Shown here one piece after another: positions 1 to 5,005 of a stretch of DNA of 5,005 nucleotides. The notes under the pieces were generated by a model. That model saw nothing but the letters and a program-made list of their open reading frames with translations. It did no database searches and was not told where the DNA came from. The DNA comes from Methylocapsa sp. (GTDB taxonomy: Bacteria > Pseudomonadota > Alphaproteobacteria > Rhizobiales > Beijerinckiaceae). The translations under genes and the position numbers were made by a program. Position 1 is the stretch's first letter. Each line of letters opens with the position of its first letter. The stretch spans positions 1 through 5,005 of the forward strand of contig PLUZ01000503.1 in NCBI GenBank assembly GCA_003162995.1, read 5' to 3'.

Positions 1-891
1 CAGGGAGCGCAAGGCGCCTAGCCCCAGCATGTCGAAAGGTCGAAGCCGAATATCATCGCGCGGGAGTTCCTGGAGCGCCGCCGGCAGATCTGAGAGCACC
101 CGCTTGCCCTGGTCTTCCAGCGATGCAGCCGTTGCGTCGGATCGGTCGCTGGCCCAGAACACGCCGTTCACGACCAGATGCTGGTTCGAGAGACCAAGTG
201 CGCTAACCTCTACTGAGGTTCGCGCCGCCTCGGCGATCGCACCGATTTCGGGCCGAGCCACGAGGATGATGGTCGTGGATGCTGGATCACAGAGCGTTGC
301 CATCGCCGTCCTAAAGCGAGCCTCTTGCATCTTGAGGCCGGAATGAGGTCCCAGGCAGGAGGCGCCCTGATCGTTACCCCCGAGAAAGCCACTCCACGCC
401 TTCGGCAGGCTGAGGAGGCGAAGCGTATGCCCGGTTGGTGCGGTGTCGAAGACGATATGATTATAGGCCCCGTCATCGCCAGCCAAGCGGCCGGCGAATT
501 CGTCGAACGCAGCAATCTCCGTCGTGCAGGCACCCGACAATTGTTCCCGAACCGTGTTCCGATCCTGGTCGCTTGCGTCCGGGTCCATTTGGGCCAGCAC
601 CCGCATGCGATAGGACTCGGCGGCGGCGGTAGGGTCAATATTGAGGACATGCAGACGCTCGGCGCCTGGGACTGCGACCGGTAGATTGCCCAGGGGCACG
701 TCCAATATCTCGTCGAGGTTGGATGCCGGATCGGTACTTACTAGCAGCACCGACTTGCCGCCATCAGCGAGCGCTAAGGCGGCCGCGCAAGCGATCGAGG
801 TTTTGCCGACGCCGCCCTTGCCAGTGAAGAACAAATAGCGGGTCGGATCGGCGAGAAATCCACGAGGATGGACCGCAGCATTGTCGTTCAT
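1..891 (-). CDS. arsA: Arsenite-transporting ATPase ArsA, N-terminal (A1) half, 3' end outside window
   Basis: ArsA is the cytosolic ATPase that energises arsenite/antimonite extrusion through the ArsB membrane pump. The visible 297 codons are open to the left edge. The Walker A loop GKGGVGKTS is at residues 24-32, followed by STDPASN (52-58). The family signature DTAPTGHTLRLL is at 149-160. The block SGACTTEIAAFDEF carries Cys122 and GASCLGP carries Cys179; these match the two A1 metalloid-ligand cysteines of the E. coli plasmid-encoded protein (Cys113 and Cys172), and His155 matches its His148. These cysteines separate it from cysteine-poor Get3-type homologues. Bacterial ArsA is usually a two-half protein of about 580 residues, so the second half should lie beyond base 1. 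The ATG at 891-889 has a good ribosome binding site, and an in-frame TGA (936-934) excludes a longer start. It is transcribed divergently from the hemerythrin-like gene. The usual upstream partner arsD is not visible. The family call is very secure. Confidence 0.96.
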   Translation of the reverse strand, partial: MNDNAAVHPRGFLADPTRYLFFTGKGGVGKTSIACAAALALADGGKSVLLVSTDPASNLDEILDVPLGNLPVAVPGAERLHVLNIDPTAAAESYRMRVLAQMDPDASDQDRNTVREQLSGACTTEIAAFDEFAGRLAGDDGAYNHIVFDTAPTGHTLRLLSLPKAWSGFLGGNDQGASCLGPHSGLKMQEARFRTAMATLCDPASTTIILVARPEIGAIAEAARTSVEVSALGLSNQHLVVNGVFWASDRSDATAASLEDQGKRVLSDLPAALQELPRDDIRLRPFDMLGLGALRSL

Positions 892-896
892 GATGT

Positions 897-901
897 CCCT
901 C
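897..901 (-). promoter_or_regulatory. Ribosome binding site of arsA
   Basis: GAGGG on the minus strand lies 5 nt before the ATG of arsA. It fixes the start at base 891 and shows that the gene is translated from its own site. Confidence 0.7.
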
Positions 902-1286
902 GATCCGGCGTCGAAACGCGAGATGGCGCCAGTTCAGTAGTCAAACGTGATATACGGGACCCTAGCAGCACTGGACCAGGATCCGAAGCGCTTGTCGACG
1001 CGGCGCGAGCTGTCGGCCCGATCAAGGATGAGGACGCGCCGCCTCATTTATCTTTCACGTGGGCACGATCTGGATTACGGAGAGGCGGAGGACGAATGCG
1101 ACGTCTTTGTCCCATGCCCGGCCCCAAGCCGCGACGCCGATGCCAAAACCTGGCCACGGGATGTCCTCCATCGGCCGGCGCACAACAGGCGAGCAAAAAA
1201 CGTGGCACCCCAGAGATCGAGCCCACCGCCCGCATTCTGCCGCTATCTTGTTACGGCTCGAGTGCCAGTTTGATCTATCGCAATGG

Positions 1287-1302
1287 CCGGAAGCTTATCC
1301 GG
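1287..1302. repeat. Short inverted repeat upstream of the hemerythrin-like gene
   Basis: The arms CCGGA (1287-1291) and TCCGG (1298-1302) are perfect inverted repeats around a 6-nt centre, 34 nt before the start codon. It could be an operator or a small 5'-leader hairpin, but five-base arms arise easily by chance in GC-rich DNA. Confidence 0.25.
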
Positions 1303-1322
1303 TGGTAAGTGACAGCATTCTT

Positions 1323-1327
1323 GGAGG
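1323..1327 (+). promoter_or_regulatory. Ribosome binding site of the hemerythrin-like gene
   Basis: A perfect GGAGG is 9 nt upstream of the ATG at 1337. It supports that start, whose first residues immediately give the helix containing the first metal-ligand histidine. Confidence 0.75.
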
Positions 1328-1336
1328 ATCAATCCA

Positions 1337-1993
1337 ATGATCATTGACTCTTTGCGCCAAGAACATCGCAATATTGAGAAGCTGCTTCTGGTTCTTGAGC
1401 GCGAGCTGAGCGTCTTTGATCGCGAAGAGCGGCCGGACTACCAGGTTATCCACGCGATTATCGCCTATTTTCTAGTCTACCCCCATTGCTACCATCATCC
1501 CCAAGAGGACATGATATTCGAGAAGCTGAGAGAGCGCGATCCCGCCGCGGCTGAAACTATTGGCGATCTCCCGGCCGAGCACTGGAGCTGCGCCAAACGG
1601 TTGTGGCGGGTCGCGCAGGCGGTCGAGAGTGTATTGTCTGATCTGGAAGTCCCGCGGCATGCCGTCCACGACATCGTTCGCGACTTCATCGAGCACGAAC
1701 GACGTCATATCGCCATGGAAGAGCGTGATTTCTTTCCGGCCGCAGTTGAGGCTCTAGAGCGTCAAGAGTGGGCAGAGATCGCCTCGAGATTGACCAATCG
1801 CAAGAATCCGCTTTTCAGTGAGACTGTCGAAGAGAGGTTCGACGCCGTGCGAAGGCATATCTTAGAGATGGAGGAGGAGGCAGAGGCGGAACGGCCCGCG
1901 ATTTCCGGCGCAACACTGGCGGCAGCACGTGCCTTTTGCCGGTCGGCGTCTCCAATAGTTCGTCTTGAGGTTCCCTCATGCCTAAAGCCGTAA
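1337..1993 (+). CDS. Hemerythrin-like (HHE cation-binding) domain protein, 218 aa
   Basis: This is a soluble four-helix-bundle protein of the HHE/hemerythrin-like family, expected to bind a di-iron (or similar) centre in the cytoplasm. Family members serve in oxygen, nitric oxide or redox sensing and in iron handling; which applies here cannot be told. Candidate ligands are His10 in the first helix (LRQEHRNIEKLL), His50/His53/His54 with Glu57 (PHCYHHPQED, containing the HxxxE pattern), His82 (AEHW), and His120, His124 and Glu128 in IEHERRHIAMEERDFFP. The core ends near residue 180. An acidic stretch (EMEEEAEAE, 177-185) and a low-conservation tail to residue 218 follow. There is no signal peptide or transmembrane segment, and no DNA-binding or kinase domain is attached. 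It stands alone, divergent from arsA and convergent with the small gene to its right, whose stop is only 14 nt away. The family call is firm; the function is unknown. Confidence 0.92.
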   Translation: MIIDSLRQEHRNIEKLLLVLERELSVFDREERPDYQVIHAIIAYFLVYPHCYHHPQEDMIFEKLRERDPAAAETIGDLPAEHWSCAKRLWRVAQAVESVLSDLEVPRHAVHDIVRDFIEHERRHIAMEERDFFPAAVEALERQEWAEIASRLTNRKNPLFSETVEERFDAVRRHILEMEEEAEAERPAISGATLAAARAFCRSASPIVRLEVPSCLKP

Positions 1994-2110
1994 AATCGTC
2001 CAGCCACTTACGTTGTAGCCGTGGCTCTGGGTGTGCCGGCCGTTGGCAACCCACTCCGTGATCCTCTGTGCGGCCCACTTGGCGCTTTCGTCGGCGGGGC
2101 TTTCGTGGTG
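1982..2110 (-). other. Probable true C-terminal reading frame of the small minus-strand gene, displaced by a one-base shift
   Basis: From about base 2105 leftward, the frame shifted by -1 reads DESAKWAAQRITEWVANG and on to a TAG at 1984-1982. Its codons mostly end in G or C (GAC, AGC, GCC, AAG, GCC, ATC, ACG, GAG), whereas the frame continuous with the upstream gene gives a low-complexity tail. A single-base loss in the C run opposite 2096-2099 would explain the switch. With this frame the gene would overlap the 3' end of the hemerythrin-like gene by 12 bp. This is a judgement from codon use only. Confidence 0.35.
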
Positions 2111-2352
2111 CTGCTCGGCGCGAGTTGCAGTGCCTTGAAAAGAAGCCGACCAGTCTCGTCCTCGATTATTGTCTTTGTAAACGCCTGGGCATCGCTTTCT
2201 CCCGGCGCGCGACGAGCATCGGCACACTTAACGATCGCATCGTAGAAATCCCGTGTTTCCAGACCGGTCAGCTTACCTTCGATTTGCTTTCTGGCAAACC
2301 GAACAATCGATGACTCATCATGTTTCAGCAAAAGTTTGGCGTGTTTGGTCAT
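2008..2352 (-). CDS. Uncharacterised small protein (about 114 aa), probably frameshifted at its C-terminus
   Basis: I do not recognise a named family. The core from MTKHAKLLLKHDESSIVRF is hydrophilic and helical and contains the stretch RRAPGESDAQAFTK. It resembles, from memory, small hypothetical proteins common in rhizobia that carry a 'GES-AQAF' motif. I chose the ATG at 2352-2350 because GGAG lies 12 nt upstream and the codon pattern improves there. The same frame stays open upstream through an ATG at 2553 (181 aa) and a TTG at 2571 (187 aa). Part of that extension, near SAEYGRQIVAVV, also looks codable, so a longer protein is possible. After about residue 80 of the short form, the frame turns into a Thr/Pro/Ser/Arg-rich tail with poor codon bias, whereas the neighbouring frame looks coding and ends at 1982. 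There is no signal peptide, membrane segment or known catalytic motif. That the gene is real is moderately likely; its function is unknown. Confidence 0.55.
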   Translation of the reverse strand: MTKHAKLLLKHDESSIVRFARKQIEGKLTGLETRDFYDAIVKCADARRAPGESDAQAFTKTIIEDETGRLLFKALQLAPSSTTKAPPTKAPSGPHRGSRSGLPTAGTPRATATT

Positions 2353-2862
2353 GTCAAAATCTTTCTCCGCTTTCGTCGGCGCGTTTTTGCTATGCCGCGC
2401 GGCCGCCCGCGCCCCTACACTTTCGCTCCGTGCTTCTACAGTATGAATGAACGAAGGATTTTGATTTGGAGCAAATTCGACTTGCAAATCGCCGCCGATT
2501 AATTTCGTCACGACCGCGACGATCTGTCGTCCGTATTCAGCGGAAGAACTCATATTTGATGAGCGCTGCAAATCGCCGCCCGCACTTTCGTGCCACCGGC
2601 GCCCCGCGTCCCAGATGGAGCAGCTCTTTCATGCCGCAATATTGCCGGGGCTTGCGCAAATCTCGTGAAAAAACTCTTTGGCAAGGTTGGCACGGAGTTC
2701 GGTCATTTTCATCAAATGGGCGACTAAGCCCCGCGTAATACCCCGTCGTCGAGAGGCTGACTCTCGCGTGGTTTTCAACTCGACGGCGCTGATAAACGAT
2801 GGAGATTCGCTACGACCGCCCCGGTCGGCTTTCGCGGAGACTTCACTGGCCCACAGCTTCGC
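2353..2862. other. Region with no confident gene; weak minus-strand coding traces
   Basis: Two traces are present. On the minus strand, 2712-2629 reads MKMTELRANLAKEFFHEICA and seven further residues, then TGA; its frame is open back to 2877. This frame is the same as that of the small gene downstream, so one TGA at 2631-2629 separates the two, and the codons just after the stop are also GC-ending. No good ribosome binding site precedes 2712. A 14-bp direct repeat (TGCAAATCGCCGCC on the plus strand) occurs at 2483-2496 and 2567-2580, 84 bp apart. Towards 2760-2862 the sequence probably contains the left part of the IS630-type element, but without its right end I cannot define a terminal inverted repeat. 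No RNA gene or terminator was seen. Confidence 0.35.
2483..2580. repeat. 14-bp direct repeat, 84 bp apart
   Basis: TGCAAATCGCCGCC occurs at 2483-2496 and again at 2567-2580. The spacing is a multiple of three, so on the minus strand both copies read GGDLQ in the same frame. It may be the footprint of a small in-frame duplication. Confidence 0.5.
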
Positions 2863-3168
2863 ATGGCGGCCAAACAAACCAAGGATGCAGCCTTTTCCCG
2901 GCGGCTGCTGGCGCTCGCCGAGATTTATGACGCCGGCTCGCGCAGCGATGCGGCCCGCAACGGCGGCGTCGGCCTGCAGACGATCCGCGATTGGGTGCGG
3001 CGCTCTAACACCTGGGGTCCCGACGGCTTGAAGGACTGCAAGGCATCGGGCCGGCCCTCAAGACTCAAGGACGAGCACAGGCGTGCCCTCATTCAGATGG
3101 TCGAGGAAGGGCCAAACCCAGCCATGCACGGAGTAGTTCGCTGGCGGCTGACCAACGTAGCTCAATGC
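2863..3168 (+). mobile_element. Remnant of an IS630-family insertion sequence
   Basis: This is the part of the element that can be recognised from its transposase coding sequence. The left terminus must lie upstream of 2863. The right terminus, the catalytic region and the paired TA duplication are missing, so the element's borders cannot be drawn. The abrupt loss of similarity near 3168 indicates deletion or recombination after insertion. Confidence 0.75.
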
Positions 3169-3207
3169 GCGTTACTAGGCACATGGGTTCTAATCAGTAG
3201 GAATTGA
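2863..3207 (+). pseudogene. Truncated IS630-family transposase (N-terminal ~100 residues only)
   Basis: An intact protein of this type cuts and rejoins the ends of an IS630-family insertion sequence at TA dinucleotides, using a DDE/RNase H-like domain. Only the N-terminal DNA-binding half remains. It begins MAAKQTKDAAFSRRLLALAE, continues with the helix-turn-helix stretch GSRSDAARNGGVGLQTIRDWV (residues ~25-45), the linker GPDGLKDCKASGRPSRL, and GVVRWRL (90-96), all typical of the group. Resemblance fades at about residue 102 (base 3168). The frame then runs through unrelated codons to a TGA at 3205-3207. Full-length relatives are about 340 residues, and none of the catalytic acidic residues is present, so it is inactive. 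No strong ribosome binding site precedes the ATG. The break leads directly into other degraded DNA. Confidence 0.88.
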
Positions 3208-3243
3208 TATTAAGAGACCTGTGTACGGATAGCTCTGGACGCT

Positions 3244-3550
3244 ATGGATTTCGACCGGTTCGGCAGCGGGGGTGACGGTCATTGAGTTGGCTCCCGGGCT
3301 GATCGCGCGCGAAGACGCGGATGTCTCGGAAGCGGTGACCGCTATTTTGAAAAACGAACGAATTGACGTGCACGTCGAGACGAAGTGCCTTTTGGTCGAA
3401 CGTCACGGACGAGACATGGAGTCCGTCGCGGGGAGTCCATCTGGTATCGTGATTCGCAAATTACGGGAAAGGGGGCACCTTGTTCGTATTCGAGAGCGCG
3501 ACCCGGCGACTGGAGCGCGCCCTCTGGTATCCTCACCTCCCGCGCAGTGA
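3244..3550 (+). pseudogene. Internal fragment of an FAD/NAD(P)-dependent disulfide oxidoreductase (mercuric-reductase-like), frameshifted
   Basis: The frame at 3272 reads VTVIELAPGLIAREDADVSE and on through AVTAILKNERIDVHVETKCL to about residue 48 (base 3415). This is the characteristic segment just after the NAD(P)-binding GxGxxG of the class I pyridine nucleotide-disulfide oxidoreductases (mercuric reductase, dihydrolipoamide dehydrogenase and relatives). The preceding residues expected in the family (RFGS) are found at 3256-3267 in another frame, and removing one G from the run 3268-3272 joins them as RFGSGVTVIEL. The FAD-binding N-terminus, the redox-active CxxxxC, the GxGxxG and the dimerisation domain are all absent. 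Beyond about 3416 the open frame continues to a stop at 3548-3550 without recognisable family features, so that part may be unrelated DNA. An intact enzyme is about 450-480 residues; this is a relic. Confidence 0.68.
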
Positions 3551-4993
3551 AACGCAGGACTTCAATGGGGCCGCGGCGCTGCGGTACGTATGAAGTTCAG
3601 TTTCAGCAATGGTTGCAACACCGCCGCTGCGCCTGTAGACCCACGCCGCCCCCCTGACTCTGTTGTCGGCGAGCCCGCCGACGATGGCAGTATTGCCGTC
3701 GGCAGAAAGCGCAACGGAGTGGCCTTGTCCGGCACTTCCAATCGCGTCTGTACCGACCAGCTTATTGGCCTGCTGGGTCCAGACAGTCCCGCTGCGGCTG
3801 TAGACCCACGCCGCCCCGCTATACGATTTGTCTTCAACGCCGCCCACGATGGCGGTGCTGCCGTCGGCGGACAGTGCGACGGAGACGCCTTGTCGGGCGT
3901 TTCCAACCGCGCCTGTGCCGACCAGCTTGGTCCCCCAGCCAGTCCCGCTGCAGGCGTAGACCCACGCTGCCCCAGTGTTCAAGTTGTCAAAAGGCCCGCC
4001 CACGATGGCGGTGCTGCCGTCGGCAGATAGCGCGACGGAGGCGCCTTGTCCGGCGTTGCCAACCGCGCCGGCGCCGACCAGCTTGTTGTCCAGCTGGGTC
4101 CAGACACTGCCGCTGCGCGTGTAAACCCACGCCGCCCCAGTGTTCGAGTTGTCAACAGGCCCACCCACGATGGCGGTGTTGCCGTCGGCAGATAGCGCGA
4201 CGGAGGCGCCTTGTCCGGCGTCGCCAACCGCGCCGGTGCCCACCAGCTTGCTGCGCTGCTGGGTCCAGACACCATTGCTGTGGGTGAAGACCCACGCCGC
4301 CCCAGTGTTCCAGTTGTCAAAAGGCCCGCCCACGATGGCGGTGTTGCCGTCGTCGGACAATGCGACGGAGGCGCCTTGTCTGGCGTTTCCAACCGCACCG
4401 CTGCCGACCAGCTTGTTGCCTTGCTGGGTCCAAACACCATTGCTGCGGGTGAAGACCCACGCCGCCCCAGTGTTCGAAGTGTCAAAAGGCCCGCCCACGA
4501 TGGCGGTGTTGCCGTCGTTAGACAGAGCGACGGACCAGCCTTGTCCGGCGCTTCCAACCCCGCCGGTGCCGGCCAACTTGCTTTGCTGGGTCCAGACACT
4601 ATTGCTGCGGGTATAGACCCACGCCGCCCCCATGATCCTGTTGTCAGCAAGCCCGCCCACGATGGCGGTATTGCCGTCGGCAGAAAGCGCGACGGACCAG
4701 CCTTGCTCGGCGAGTCCGACCGCGAAGGTGCCGGCCAGCTTTGATCCCTCTTGCGAGAACTGCGCTAGCGCCGGCTGCAAGTCGGCTTGACTTGCGCCCA
4801 GAACCGGACCTGCGACCAAGAAAAACGCGGCCAGCCAAGACAGCAGCGGTCCGAACCGCTGCCCAACTGTTCGCCGCGCGGCAGAGCGATCTTGCCCAGC
4901 GGCGGCAATAATTTCGTCCGGCGAGAAGTCAGTAAGAGCGGGCGAAACGATACGGCGTTCCGCACTCATAGGAGAAGCTGAGTGGTGTTTCAT
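3533..4993 (-). CDS. Exported FG-GAP-like repeat protein, predicted seven-bladed beta-propeller, 486 aa
   Basis: The protein starts with an unusually long polar N-region (residues 1-47, with an Arg-Arg at 40-41). A hydrophobic stretch PLLSWLAAFFLVAGPVLGA (49-67) follows, with plausible signal-peptidase sites after G66 or A70, so it is probably periplasmic, secreted or surface-located. From residue 85 it consists of tandem repeats of about 55 residues with consensus KLVGTGAVGNAGQGASVALS, then ADGNTAIVGGPFDNxNTGAAW, then VFTRSxGVWTQQ. Starts are at residues 85, 139, 194, 249, 304, 356 and 411, the last being incomplete and ending near 459. The pattern resembles FG-GAP/integrin-alpha-type propeller blades (AIVGG, GAAWVY strands). 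A 27-residue tail (460-486) containing Cys480 is unrelated to the repeats. The ATG at 4993 has GAGGA 7 nt upstream. No catalytic motif is seen. Such proteins are usually annotated only as repeat proteins; adhesion or ligand binding is an inference. Confidence 0.88.
   Translation of the reverse strand: MKHHSASPMSAERRIVSPALTDFSPDEIIAAAGQDRSAARRTVGQRFGPLLSWLAAFFLVAGPVLGASQADLQPALAQFSQEGSKLAGTFAVGLAEQGWSVALSADGNTAIVGGLADNRIMGAAWVYTRSNSVWTQQSKLAGTGGVGSAGQGWSVALSNDGNTAIVGGPFDTSNTGAAWVFTRSNGVWTQQGNKLVGSGAVGNARQGASVALSDDGNTAIVGGPFDNWNTGAAWVFTHSNGVWTQQRSKLVGTGAVGDAGQGASVALSADGNTAIVGGPVDNSNTGAAWVYTRSGSVWTQLDNKLVGAGAVGNAGQGASVALSADGSTAIVGGPFDNLNTGAAWVYACSGTGWGTKLVGTGAVGNARQGVSVALSADGSTAIVGGVEDKSYSGAAWVYSRSGTVWTQQANKLVGTDAIGSAGQGHSVALSADGNTAIVGGLADNRVRGAAWVYRRSGGVATIAETELHTYRSAAAPLKSCVSLRGR
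3617..4741 (-). repeat. Tandem ~165-bp coding repeats (six full, one partial)
   Basis: The repeat units of the propeller protein are visible in DNA as a sequence near CCCACGATGGCGGT recurring roughly every 165 bp. Units are 162, 165, 165, 165, 156 and 165 bp, then a partial seventh. The fifth unit is shortened by three codons (SGTGWGTKL instead of the usual SxxVWTQQxxKL). The middle units are the most alike, as expected from recent duplication or gene conversion. Because the unit length is a multiple of three, long spurious open frames appear on both strands across this block. Confidence 0.93.
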
Positions 4994-5000
4994 GGCTAGA

Positions 5001-5005
5001 TCCTC
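5001..5005 (-). promoter_or_regulatory. Ribosome binding site of the propeller-protein gene
   Basis: GAGGA on the minus strand, 7 nt before the ATG at 4993, selects this start over the internal ATG eight codons further in. The promoter lies outside the window. Confidence 0.65.

Larger units (their letters stand above)
892..1336. other. Divergent intergenic region between arsA and the hemerythrin-like gene
   Basis: This 445-bp spacer must hold the promoters of both flanking genes. No gene is convincing. On the minus strand, a 37-codon ORF (1047-934; begins MRRRVLILDRADSS) has high third-position GC for part of its length. Its ATG overlaps by ATGA the stop of another short ORF (1235-1044), and it ends 42 nt before arsA in the same frame. 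It has only a weak purine stretch upstream and matches no family I know. Plus-strand ORFs through 868-1340 are rich in Arg, Pro and Ser, as expected of non-coding GC-rich DNA. No ArsD-like vicinal cysteine pairs or ArsR-like helix-turn-helix are seen in any frame I read. A near-palindrome sits at 1287-1302. I could not place -35/-10 boxes with confidence. Confidence 0.5.

Noticed and set aside
29..838. Open frames of 65-146 codons on both strands across 29-838
   Set aside because: All are shadows of arsA, whose own frame carries every family motif and runs uninterrupted to the window edge.
868..1340. Plus-strand frames of 93-146 codons in the spacer
   Set aside because: Their composition is Arg/Pro/Ser-rich with no recognisable domain, and one of them overlaps the arsA start antisense.
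2002..2026. Hairpin AGCCAC/GTGGCT between the convergent genes as a terminator
   Set aside because: It has only six pairs with a 13-nt loop and no T-run on either side.
3158..3195. tRNA-like words: TAGCTCAATG followed by GGGTTCTAATC
   Set aside because: Only about 30 nt separate the D-arm-like and T-arm-like words (about 46 expected), and no anticodon arm or acceptor stem can be formed.
3342..3536. Minus-strand 64-codon frame opposite the oxidoreductase relic
   Set aside because: It has no ribosome binding site and no known motif, and the plus strand carries clear family residues over part of the same bases.
3617..4741. Regular repetition considered as a CRISPR-like or satellite array
   Set aside because: The unit is about 165 bp, wholly coding and in frame, with no short identical repeats separated by unique spacers.
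3590..4744. Several long open frames antisense to, or in another frame of, the propeller gene (for example 3590-4030, 4140-4616, 4211-4744 on plus; 3979-4650 on minus)
   Set aside because: They are by-products of a 165-bp repeat whose length is divisible by three; they lack ribosome binding sites and encode Pro/Arg/Ala/Ser-rich chains, while the 486-codon frame has the signal peptide and propeller motifs.

Overview
The window is GC-rich and looks like an accessory region of an alphaproteobacterial chromosome. The assignment to the Bradyrhizobium/Rhodopseudomonas side of the Rhizobiales (Hyphomicrobiales) is an inference. It rests on codon bias, the subtype of IS630 transposase remnant, and the kind of repeat-rich secreted protein present; no rRNA or housekeeping marker is visible to prove it.

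Layout. Bases 1-891 (minus strand) hold the N-terminal 297 codons of an arsenite-efflux ATPase, ArsA, which runs off the left edge. The reading frame is open to the edge and is unmistakable from its P-loop, its DTAPTGHT signature and the two metalloid-binding cysteines of the A1 half. A roughly 445-bp divergent spacer follows (892-1336); its best content is a dubious 37-codon ORF and a near-palindrome. Bases 1337-1993 (plus) encode a complete hemerythrin-like cation-binding protein with a strong ribosome binding site. Converging on it from the right is a small uncharacterised minus-strand gene (2008-2352, possibly longer at both ends) that appears to carry a one-base frameshift near its 3' end.

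Bases 2353-2862 have no confident gene. From 2863 to about 3550 lies a graveyard: the first ~100 codons of an IS630-family transposase, cut off abruptly, then about 75 bp of AT-richer unknown sequence, then an internal ~57-codon piece of an FAD/NAD(P)-dependent disulfide oxidoreductase that is itself frameshifted in a run of five Gs. Bases 3533-4993 (minus) encode a 486-residue exported protein. It has an extended N-terminal region and signal peptide, followed by six full and one partial copies of a ~55-residue FG-GAP-like repeat, a count that fits a seven-bladed beta-propeller.

The genes do not form one pathway. ArsA belongs to arsenic detoxification; the hemerythrin-like protein probably binds a di-iron centre or oxygen; the propeller protein is a surface or periplasmic protein of unknown role. 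I see no convincing new multi-gene system. The items most worth a second look are the seven-repeat propeller, the probable frameshift in the small minus-strand gene, and the chimeric scar at 2863-3550.
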